Positions 46,401-56,429 of a stretch of 64,000 nt of DNA are shown in pieces (within the stretch, counting starts at the first letter, position 1; every line of letters starts with the position of its first letter). Both the position numbers and the translations under genes were made by a program. This DNA is from Ashinkailepas kermadecensis (Eukaryota; Arthropoda; Thecostraca; Neolepadidae): the NCBI GenBank assembly GCA_034440615.1, contig JAOTOM010005055.1:248001-312000 (forward strand), in the 5' to 3' direction. The notes beneath the pieces are model-generated. The model did not search any database, was not told the origin of the DNA, and worked only from the letters and a program-made list of their open reading frames with translations.

Positions 46401-46558
46401 TAATCTTCGTGGCCCTCGTTTCAGCACACGCACCGTACAAGCAACACCTCGTTTTAGCAACACGCATCGAGCCGAGCAACACGCTAGCTTGGATAATCGG
46501 GATCAGTGTCTTCACGTTCCTGTCAGGCACGATCTGCAGATGCTGTTTGCCAGTGCTG

Positions 46559-47416
46559 TTAAACCTCGCTTGTATTCGGCATTTTACCACCTTCGGCCGT
46601 ATAGGGGGTTGGTAAGACCCCCCCTGGCGATTCGAAACCGTGCATGTTACGAAAACGAACCAAATGCGAAAGTTATAGATTCGGCCGAGATCTCGCGATT
46701 GGAATTCAGTATGACCTTCTAAGGTCAATGGTTGACCTTCCAGGTCAGATCAAATGTCTAAAATTGATTTTTTTTGTATTTTCCGAAGAAAATCGTTAGT
46801 TATATCGAAACTACTGTCTAAATATGCACGACATGGCCGGAAACATGTTTATTGGGACCTTGCGAACATGACGACATGTGACACGATGTGATCGGACCAT
46901 TATGTCATGCACCAAATGAGGTCAAAGCCGTGACCCCAAATATCCAACTTTTTTAAGAGTGGTTCCAATTTCGAAGTTTAGAGTGCCTTAGGGTAAAAAT
47001 GGACGCTGAATTCGAATTCAGCACGAAAAATTACCGTAGGTCAGCTAAAAAATGTCGGAAGGTCAAACGAGGTCAACCGAGGTCACCGATTTTTGGAACA
47101 TTATTTTTCCAATGGGAACCCATCTGGGCATTGCAAAATTGCATTGCAAAACACATAATACCAGTCGATGTAGGCAACAATGTCATGTTTAGGTGCGATA
47201 ATCACATTTGTTGAAAACTGCTCGGAGGTGCTCCCTTTTATGACCTCATAACTTTGTGACCTGACATGCCCTCCCAAAAAAAAATTCACCAAAAGTCGTC
47301 AAAAGGTTGCCCCAGAGGGTACTGAAAATCTCAGAGCGATCCGTTCATCGGTTTGGAAGGAATACACAAAAACCTTAGGGGGGGTTGCACCAACCCCCCC
47401 TATGGGCGAGGGTTAA
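46559..47416. mobile_element. TTAA-flanked MITE-like element 1
   Basis: Lies between TTAA at 46559-46562 and TTAA at 47413-47416. Terminal words match in inverted orientation: ttaaacctcgc on the left, ttaaccctcgc on the right in reverse. Just inside each end is a G/C hairpin: tagggggttggt..accccccc near 46598-46628 and taggggggttg..aaccccccta at 47374-47402. About 850 bp, no coding capacity. Interior rich in aggtca/tgacct. Confidence 0.6.
47060..47085 (+). promoter_or_regulatory. Three AGGTCA half-sites spaced by 4 bp (DR4 pair)
   Basis: aggtca at 47060-47065, 47070-47075 and 47080-47085 with 4-bp spacers, plus another at 47038-47043. DR4 is a known arrangement for nuclear receptors. There is no evidence of use here; the sites are inside the MITE-like element. 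Confidence 0.35.
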
Positions 47417-47419
47417 AAA

Positions 47420-49595
47420 GGACTATCACCCACTGTTGCGCGACAGGACGGGCCCGGTGGTTTGCTACCGGCTTGGCCCTTGCGATCAGGCTCTCATCAA
47501 CCTGAACAGCAATGCCCGGTCCTCGCAGCATCTCTGGATGTCTTATGCAGTTAGCACTCTTGACCTGAGGAAGAAAGGAATGTAATGGGCTATCCAAGGG
47601 CGGATACAAGGTGAGCTGGATGCATGTGCCACGCCACGTGAAATTGTGGCGCACCTTCGATCGGGAGAAGTTTCACTTTAAGAAGGCTCGAGACATTCAA
47701 GATAGCCTTTTCAACCCTGGAGTGTTTTATTCAGCTAACTGCATGCGTCTTAGTAACATTAGCAAGAGAACTGGCTGGCTATACAGACGATGGCGACGTG
47801 AAGGTAGAAGGCGACGGCGCTCCTTAAATATCTGGCGCCCGCTGCTGAGTTGATTTGCACCTGGCAACCTGTAACGATCCATGTCCAACTGCTGCGGATG
47901 TTCATCGGCATTCGGTAATTATCTTGGTTGGTGTTTCAGTTGGAGGAACTCACAAGGGAACTACATCCCCGATTTCTAGTGACAATTTTCAAGGCCGGTG
48001 AGGCGCGGACCAAACATGGAATTTATCTTTGACCATTCTCATTTCGCGTTGGCATAGGTGTAGCTTCATATCTATTCGAACGACGAGGCATCATATCACG
48101 ACGAGACATTGCATTGGACACCCATGTCACATGGGTCCGTTGCATTGCAATATTTTGTGTTCTTACTCCCTTACAAAGTTGGCCCGATCCGATGTGGTTT
48201 GGATGGGGAGGGATGCGTCACTGGCAGCAAGCCACTGCGGGTCCTGCCTGGCCAGGTGGCACTGAGGAACACTAGACCTTCCAGGGAGGAAGGACTTATT
48301 TTTTGAAAAGCTGCTTTGTCTCGAAGATGCCGTCTTGCGGCACTCGTGCAGCGGGCACCTCAACACGGCACCATCGGCACTTCTGCTGTCTTTTGAACAG
48401 TTCATTCCTGTGTCGCAGGTACATGTTAGTGGAAACTTGGCTAGGAGGCCAACATCCCTGCAAAGGAACCATAATTATGTCATCATAATAGGAAACCTCA
48501 TTCGATGATATGACTTAGTACCTGTGGTAACAGTAGCAGGTGCTCAAGGGGTCCTGAACCCTACCTTTAGTGAATCGATGGCGACTCCCTATGCCCCACT
48601 TCCGTAGTTTTTCTGAAGAAGAACTGGAGTAAATGAATCTTTCTTTCAGGATGGAAATGGTGTAGATCAAACTCAATCATTCTAATTCGTAACGTTTTCT
48701 ATGACCGAACAACCTTTCTATTCCTTAGTAATAAGATTGAAATAGAAAACTTGTCGAGTAGTACACCCACAACCATGGGTATAACTTGATCCTTAAATCT
48801 ACGGGACGAACTTTGCGGTAGATGGCAGATTGATCGAATGATTTTCATGAGGATTAAGTCCCTAATTTTGTGCATTGACATGCAGCGAATGGGTACGGGT
48901 GCAGTCAGGGTGTTCTGATGAGGGACCGAAAGTAATTTGTTACAGTTTACAGCGATACTTCCGACATTTTTATACGCGATTTCGTTGTAATGCACAAAAT
49001 ATTATCAAGAGAGTCGCCGTACTTGGCAACCATGTATTATAAGGTATGGGAACCTGAATTATAAATGGTGACATTGCAGGAATTATTTCTGCCCTTTCTC
49101 AACTTCACACCCACCCACAAAAATCATTTCGCCGCCATAGGTGCACGTACGAACGTTTGAAACAGTGTGGGTAGGTCGAAAACATATTTTTGGTGACAGG
49201 GTGCAGCAGGAAAATTAGCCAGACCAAAAGTATACTGTGGTTGTTGCTAGGCCACGAACTCCTTAATGTGGATTACATTATTCCTCTCAAAGGATACCAT
49301 TTCATAAAGAGGCTGAAATTTTGGGCGCCTCAAGACTTAGCCTAAGCAAGGACTCAAAACTTAGACCCAAGTTATTTTGCAACGTCACTGCAGAACAACC
49401 AATAGCGACACATACCAAGGCTAGTGATTTTCTGCATCAACTAAAAAAAGGTCATCCCTTGTAATGAAGAACAACATCGGTCGAAATCAGTCTTCGTTGA
49501 ACCAGAACAATGCTTTGTACCATTATCAATGCACCGCCTGGGAATGCGCGACCCTTCGGGCTTGATGTGTGGGTCTAACGAGGACTCTCAGTCGC
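47420..49595. other. No supported gene
   Basis: Several short frames (e.g. 47385-47585, 47611-47853, 48109-48306, 48699-48995 minus) carry no recognisable domain. No tandem structure seen. Confidence 0.35.
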
Positions 49596-49597
49596 CA

Positions 49598-49599
<2 letters not shown>

Positions 49600-49677
<78 letters not shown>
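49600..49677. repeat. (TA)n microsatellite
   Basis: About 39 uninterrupted TA units. Confidence 0.97.
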
Positions 49678-49682
<5 letters not shown>

Positions 49683-50042
49683 CATATATATAGGTGTGTG
49701 CGTGTGGGTGGGTGTAAATATACATTAGGGTGGTCCTTACGTTATGACGTAATTTCTTGTATCCTGATGAGTCTAAAAGTCACCATTGGTACTTAACACG
49801 GGGTGTTATTTTTTGTTTGTAAAAAACCTATTCATATTTATGTGTCGCTTAAGGACCAAACATTTTACCTCGTTGACCTAATTTTGGCCCATGGAGAAGA
49901 TTCCACTGATATACGTGATGTATCGTTAGTAAATGGAGATCCTATCTATTTTCCCTGGGTCTCCCTCACAAAAGTGAGTATTATCTGTTTAAAAGAGGGG
50001 GATCATGGTATCATGCTGACCAGGCTCTCATTGTGGCCCAGT

Positions 50043-51135
50043 TCAGGTCCGCTTCAATTCGTCTGGGACCCTCTTCCTGTAGTCAGCGACCACCTGGAGA
50101 ACGAATTTCAGCTGGTCCTCGTCCTTAGTCAAACGGCCGGAATACTCCTGGATCACGGCAACACCACGCTTGGCGTGGTTATTTGTAACGGCGAACTTCT
50201 CTGTAATGACCCTTACATCTCTGTACGCCTCTTTGTCCCTCAAGTTGGATGCAAGAACCTCCAAGAAAGCCAGTGGCAACTTCAGCTTCTGGAAACAGGC
50301 TTTTTGTGTTGGTGGTGAAAAAGTCGGCTACAATCTTGCCTTGCAAGGCATTTGAAGGCACCGAAAGACGTTGAGAGGATTCTATTTGCTTTTCACGGTG
50401 GACATGGCGTGCACCATGCAGTTCTTGAGATCATCTTCCACACGCCCATCGAAGATGGCAAGCCCAACAAGTTGTTCCGACATGTACCAAAGATGTGATC
50501 CCAGCTTCTTCGTCGTGCCCTTGGACATGCCGGGGTTTACGGAGCAAAACTTGTCCAGCGATTGCAGAAGGGCCAAGCCGCTTACAGGAGCATTGATTGT
50601 CTGTGGTGCCGTTATCCAGGCTTTAACGTAAAGTTGTGCAGAAAAGATGCAAATATCCCGGAGGCCACACGCTTCCCTAACCGTTAGCTTGTATTGAGAT
50701 CCAAACGTTCAAACTGAATGTGTAATTATTTTTGGCATCCATCTGGTTTGATGCATTACTCCAGGAACTCTGAGGTGTGTTCTACGAAGAGGTGTAACAC
50801 CCAAGAACAGCATAGTAAGCTCCAGTGGTTCTCTGTAATCCTCGCTTTGGATAATGTTCATTCGTGGTAGTCTCCAGAAAGTCAATAATTTCGTTTCGTA
50901 CACAACGACTGCAGTGCAGTGTACTCGTCTGAACAGGCGTCTTCGTGATTCTCTTGGTTTATGCACTCTAATTTGGCTTGAAATCGCTTCAACAGCAGGT
51001 CTTGTGGGGCTAACGGAACTCTCATTACTTCCGTAAATGCTGCAGCTGTAAGAAGCTCGATGATGTAATGACGACATCCAATGTAAAGCAGATCAAGGGC
51101 AAGCAACTGCTCCATAGTCATGCAGGCCATTCACC
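50043..51135 (-). pseudogene. Transposon-associated gene, copy B (same family as 45.7 kb)
   Basis: Reading down the minus strand: [38 protein letters not shown] (50882-51130), then after a frame change EDYREPLELTMLFLGVTPL and RVPGVMHQTRWMPKIITHSV, LTVREACGLRDICIFSAQLY, NAPVSGLALLQSLDKFCS, LGSHLWYMSEQLVGLAIFDG, and at the C-terminus LPLAFLEVLASNL, VTNNHAKRGVAVIQEYSGRL then TKDEDQLKFVLQVVADYRKR, ending at a TGA near 50042. It is longer than copy A and shows the C-terminal half that A lacks. Four frames are needed, so it is inactive. The N-terminal part beyond the GAC block is absent; a (TA)n tract starts about 50 bp away at 51187. Confidence 0.7.
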
Positions 51136-51186
51136 CAGTTCGTATTCATCATCACCTGTCTGAACTATCTAGCGAGACACACACAC

Positions 51187-51328
<142 letters not shown>

Positions 51329-51329
51329 C

Positions 51330-52150
51330 CCTTCGATCCGTGCATGCAGTGCTCGCTAGCAATTTCATCTGCTTGCAGGACCATTTGTCGGTGAGGATTG
51401 CCACTGAACCTCGTTGCAACGCTGCCTCTGGTATTGCCATGTTTCACGAGGTAAGCTACCTACGCAAACAAGACAAGACGTGTCTGGAGCACGAAGTTAT
51501 GATGACTCTCATATCCGGTTGCCAAGCAGACGCAAATGCAGTGAGCGGGGCCTCGTCCGATCTATCAATTATGGCTAGGGTAGTCTGAGCTGTGGTGGCG
51601 GGAAGATCCCGATGGAATTTTACAAGTTGGAATCATGTCTGACCACCACGAAATGCGCTGGCATGTGCACTTAGGAAGGTTGCTGGCCAGTGCATAGTAT
51701 CGCACACATTTAAGGTGTGTCGACAACGAATGAATCGGTGGGTGTGAACTAGCATTACATCCATTCCCTCGAGACAAATCCCTGGCGGTGCCTCTAAGCT
51801 GGCATCTTCACCACCACTCATCGGTGGAAAATCTTGGTGACGCCTCAGAAGTGACACAAAAACACCACTCTTCGTAGACATAGGCGTTGCTTCCCGTCCC
51901 CATATAGATGCGACACACCTCTAACTGGAAGAAGGCGCTCCTCCAGCACGCTCGAATGCTCCCCTTGGCTTTTTGAGCCAAAAAATCCGCTCTGGATATA
52001 AACAGTTCATATGGAGAACGTAGAGTGCTCACTTTTCTCCATCTTAAACATTTTCTTCAAAGTCCTAGCACTCCTGGGGGAAATGCAGCCATTCTGGAGT
52101 AGCATCGCCATCGAAACTCCTGGATCCCGTCTGATGGTCGGAGGCATCGG
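51330..52150. other. No supported gene
   Basis: Minus-strand frames at 51565-51777, 51633-51881 and 51808-52032 overlap in different frames and have no motif. I could not find the missing N-terminus of transposon gene copy B here. Confidence 0.35.
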
Positions 52151-52154
52151 TGTT

Positions 52155-52315
52155 GTTTTGTATACTTTTCAGGGGGCAAGTGCTCCCCCAATGTTGGATT
52201 TGCCCTCCCTCAATAATTTCCACTTTTAGCATGAGACCCAATGGAGTGTGTCCCACAATCAATTTCGATTCGCCTGTTGCCCTCAGGTATTGCGTCTCCC
52301 CAGTAACTTGATAAA
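52155..52315 (+). repeat. Dispersed repeat Z, copy 2
   Basis: Direct-orientation partner of 35105-35290 (shared atgttggatttgc and aataatttccacttttag.atg blocks). Confidence 0.7.
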
Positions 52316-52537
52316 ATGGAAGCCCCTGGTCGGAGTGTTAGGCTTAGGATGGGCGGGTGTTAGACTGGGTTAAATTAGGGCTGCAGTCCTGGCTGAATTT
52401 CCTCTCAACATATACCTTCGGCTGTAGTCTCGACATGTCCACATATCTATCGACTTATCTGACTACCGACATATCTATCTAGGGACTTCTGGTCGTAGTG
52501 CACTTGTGGAGGTCAGTTCTGAACTTAGTTCAGAACT

Positions 52538-53135
52538 GTGTTGGGAGCCTGTTATCTTATTGACCAACGTGCCTCGTGTCAGTGTGTTGAGAGCCCGTTA
52601 TATGATTAACCAGCGTGTCCTGTGTCCATGTGTTGGGAGCCCGTGATTTGATTAACCAGCGTGTCTGGTGCCCGTGTTTTGGGAGCCCGTTATATGATTA
52701 ACAATCGTGTCTGGTGTCCGTTGGGAGACCATCATCTGAGTGACGGGCGTGCATCGTGTTGTGTCTAATTCACCAGCGTGTCCCGTGTCCATGTGTTGGG
52801 AGCCCGTCATTTGATTGGTCAGCGTGTCTTGTGCCCATATGTTTGGAGTCCGTTATCCGATTGACCAGCGTGCCTCGTGGCCGCGTGTTGGGAGCCCGCC
52901 ATTTAATTGACCAGCGTGTCTCGTGGCCGTGTGTTGGGAGCCCGCCATTTAATTGACCAGCGTGTCTCGTGGCCGTGTGTTGGGAGCCCGCCATTTAATT
53001 GACCAGCGTGTCTCGTGGCCGTGTGTTGGGAGCCCGCCATTTAATTGACCAGCGTGTCGTGTGTCCGTGTGTTGGGAGCCCGCCATTTAATTGACCAGCG
53101 TGTCGTGTGTCCGTGTGTTGGGAGCCCGTTTTAGG
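52538..53135 (+). repeat. 46-bp minisatellite
   Basis: About 13 units. The gtgttgggagcccg start recurs at 52538, 52584, 52630, (52676), 52793, 52839, 52885, 52931, 52977, 53023, 53069 and 53115, always 46 bp apart except across a deletion between 52719 and 52793. Units are diverged at the left and nearly identical from 52885 on. Confidence 0.95.
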
Positions 53136-53625
53136 ATGAAGATGTTTATTTTGAGTTACGCATCAGCTGTAGATAAGTGGCGTAATGCATGTCGATTCAG
53201 ATGTAAACACTGTGTCCCATCAAATAGTCAACTGCCTGGATTGTTAATGGTGGGCTTAGGGATTTCGTCATTTTCCTCCCAAGCTGTTCGATCTGAACAC
53301 AATGCATGGCTTCAACGTCGTTCAGTTTGCTGATCAATAATATTTTATCACAGCCTGACCGGCGAGTGATATCGCAGACTGCAGACAGCCCAATGACCCA
53401 GATTCGTCTGCGATGCCGCGGGGTACACGTCCGAGGGCGTGCTGTCGGGGGGAGGAAATGAACGTCTCTAAGAGAATATGTACCGGCTCCGCACAGTAGG
53501 AGACCTACATTAGCTGTGGGCGGTACAGGACGCATACTGCCTGATGCATATCAAGAACGCTGTCACCGAGCTCGCGAGTCTGAGGGTAATGCCCGAGTGT
53601 GCCGTCAGCTGCTTCTGTGTTCGGG

Positions 53626-53732
53626 CTGCGTACGACGCTGCGATGCCAGGAGAGCTCAGCATTGCTGAGCCGTTCGCGCTGCGTACGACGCTGCGAGGCG
53701 AAGAGAGCTTAACGATGCTGAGCTGTCCCGGC
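53626..53732 (+). repeat. 53-bp tandem duplication
   Basis: gctgcgtacgacgctgcga occurs at about 53626 and 53679, each followed by a similar gaagagagct.a.c.atgctgagc stretch. Confidence 0.8.
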
Positions 53733-53774
53733 CCCTCAGTAGAGTGGCTATCGAGAAGCTTTCCGTTGGCAGCT

Positions 53775-54085
53775 ATAGGACTCTACAATGCAAATATCCG
53801 TTAAGTACGCTACTGAACCGAGATGAGGCGATGCTAGTGTCGTATGTAAAGTAGGAGTCAGTTGATCGAATGTGTTTCTAAATTGCCATAGATGCCATTT
53901 TGCAGATTTCAATATACCCGAGAACTAAACAATTGACAATATGTCCCCATGAAGCTGTTCAAAACACTCCTTTCATCCTAAGTTTCCAACACGCATTATC
54001 GCATTCGCCTATACTGCCAGCTGTTTGGTAGATGTCCTGCCAGAATCTCGGTCCTGGTCGCCGACCGGAATCGAGGTGAAGCAAT
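53775..54085 (+). repeat. Dispersed repeat Y, copy 2
   Basis: Direct-orientation partner of 26370-26600. Longer by about 80 bp between the two conserved blocks. Confidence 0.75.
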
Positions 54086-54089
54086 TGAT

Positions 54090-54810
54090 AAGAGGCCCAT
54101 TCCGCGACAAATCTACAAGCGAAGGGGCCAAAACAACACTCAACATTTTATATTTTGATGAAAATATTTGTGTGGGGTTATCTGATGCGCCGAATTCAGC
54201 TGCGTCATTTTTAGAGGAATCAGGTTAACGGTCAAGGAGTTATAGCCTCGGAAACTTTTGAGATGTCACATAACAAGGGTGTCTTTTGAGGCCTTTAACT
54301 GAATGAAGAGCAATCCGAATTATGCAAAAGTATATATCGGTGAACTCACAATGACCCACGCCATATTCCTCTACATTCCTCTACATTTGAACACCATATT
54401 CCTCAGCCATACCGCAATGTTGTTCACAAAGATGATAAAGAGAAACGTACCTAGAACAGAGCCCTGTAGCACTCCACTCATATCTCTGTACACCGTACAC
54501 CGTACATCTTCGTAGCTTGCCCCGGATTGACGAAACTGCTTTGGATTGTGACCTGATCTGTGTGGATTGGGGGAGGGTGCTTTATTTGCAGACGGTTACG
54601 TTGAAGTGGAATGTTTCCCTTAGTCGCTTCCACCCATTTTTGACCGACACGCCCCAGTGAGGTGGATGCGCACACGGAACCCCAACGCCGCAGCTCGGTC
54701 GGACATAATTAGAGATCCCAGGGCTCGCCATCGGCAGGCGCCATCTTTCTCAGACCACGGCTCTGCCGTGCATGGAGAGCTCAGCAGACCGGTGTTTTCT
54801 GCTACTCGAT
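54090..54810. other. No supported gene
   Basis: Short frames only. 54360-54385 contains a small duplication (ttcctctacat). Confidence 0.35.
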
Positions 54811-54812
54811 GC

Positions 54813-55414
54813 GACACTCCTGACGACGTGCAGAAGAGGCGCATCCAGGACACGGACGACACTCCTGACGACGTGCAGAAGAGGCGCCTCCGGGACACGG
54901 ACGACACTCCTGACGACGTGCAGAAGAGGCGCCTCCGGGACACGGACGACACTCCTGACGACGTGCAGAAGAGGCGCATCTCCAGGACACGGACGACACT
55001 CCTGACGACGTGCAGAAGAGGCGCATCTCCAGGACACGGACGACACTCCTGACGACGTGCAGAAGAGGCGCATCTCCAGGACACGGACGACACTCCTGAC
55101 GACGTGCAGAAGAGGCGCATCTCCAGGACACGGACGACACTCCTGACGACGTGCAGAAGAGGCGCATCTCCAGGACACGGACGACACTCCTGACGACGTG
55201 CAGAAGAGGCGCATCTCCAGGACACGGACGACACTCCTGACGACGTGCAGAAGAGGCGCATCTCCAGGACACGGACGACACTCCTGACGACGTGCAGAAG
55301 AGGCGCATCTCCAGGACACGGACGACACTCCTGACGACGTGCAGAAGAGGCGCCTCCAGGACACGGACGACACTCCTGACGACGTGCAGAAGAGGCGCAT
55401 CCGGGACACGGACG
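54813..55414 (+). repeat. 45/47-bp minisatellite, 13 units
   Basis: Unit starts (gacactcctgacgacgtg) at 54813, 54858, 54903, 54948, 54995, 55042, 55089, 55136, 55183, 55230, 55277, 55324 and 55369. Outer units are 45 bp and the eight central ones 47 bp, the difference being gcctccggg versus gcatctccagg. Because 47 is not a multiple of three, three units make one 141-bp, 47-residue protein period. That yields the long but spurious minus-strand frame 54620-55570 (316 codons). Confidence 0.95.
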
Positions 55415-56415
55415 AGGGCATGTGGCGGAGCATCCGGTCCATCTGAAATTCAAAACGTCGCTGTCCACATGGAAACAGTTTTGGCCTCCCTCGACATCTG
55501 GTTTCGAGCAAATGGACTGAAAATTATTAACGTTGCCAAGACACAGCTGATGCTTTTGGGCAGCCCACAAAATCTGCGTGTCTTACTGGATATCAAGGTG
55601 AAATTTCGCGATCACTATCTACCCACAATTTCGGAATGCAAAAATCTCGGTCTTATTTTCGATCGCTCGCTCAGCTGGGACTCGCACGTCTCAGAATTGA
55701 CTCGGCGTTGTTTTGGAGTTCTGGGTGGTCTGTCGCATCTGAGAGGGCACCTTCCACCTGCCGTCATCTCCGCGCTGGTCAATGCTCTGGTCTTCTCGCA
55801 GATCCGCTACTGTATTTCTGTGTATGGTAACGGAGCCATAAATGAACCTGTCTCGCATTAAACAAATTATGAACTACTCGGAAAAAGTAATTTTCGGCCG
55901 AAAAAATTGACCCTGTTTCGGATCTGCTGAGGAGTCTGGGCAGTCTCAGTGCAAATAACTTAGCTAGATACCACACCCTGTGCCTCACGCACAAGGTGCG
56001 CCGTCGTGGTGCGCCAGAGTCACTGGCTCATGACCTCACCACCGTGGCGGAGGTTCGTGACCGAACCACCCGTCAGGACCATGACTTGTATGTCCCCCGG
56101 TCCCGCACTGAGATGGGGAAGAGGCGTTTTAGCTCCAGAGCACCACTTATGTTCAACTCGTTGTCACCCGAGCTGATGCGGCTTCCTGTACCGATACTTG
56201 GTCGCCACCTACGGCGTCACCTGTCCAACGTGCCGCCCGTGCCGGACTGATTTGCTGCTCGCCCCTCTGCATTTTTGTATTTGTATTATGACAAGTATGA
56301 CCACCGGTTTAGCTGTTTGACGATTTTGACCTTTTCTGCTCTGCTGTTTTATCTATTGGACGCGAGGTTATAATAGCCACAAGTCCATTGTGGATTACCT
56401 CAATAAAAGTCTGTG
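55415..56415 (+). mobile_element. LINE family D, copy 1 (5'-truncated)
   Basis: Begins abruptly against the minisatellite with SEIQNVAVHMETVLASLDIW, then FRANGLKI, AKTQLMLLGSPQNL, CKNLGLIFDRSLSWDSHVSE (thumb block) and HLPPAVISALVNALVFSQIR, stopping at 55859. A frameshift follows, then LGSLSANNLARYHTLCLTHK and TEMGKRRFSSRAPLMFNSL to the stop at 56248. The 3' untranslated part ends with acaagtccattgtggatta and aataaaagtctgtgtctgtgtcc near 56410, a short-repeat 3' terminus. It lacks the RT palm, so it was truncated at insertion or by the repeat array. CR1/Jockey-type by its blocks. Confidence 0.85.
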
Positions 56416-56429
56416 TCTGTGTCCACCAT

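Noticed and set aside
52538..53135. CRISPR-like repeat/spacer layout (46-bp period)
   Set aside because: The whole unit is repeated; there are no unique spacers.
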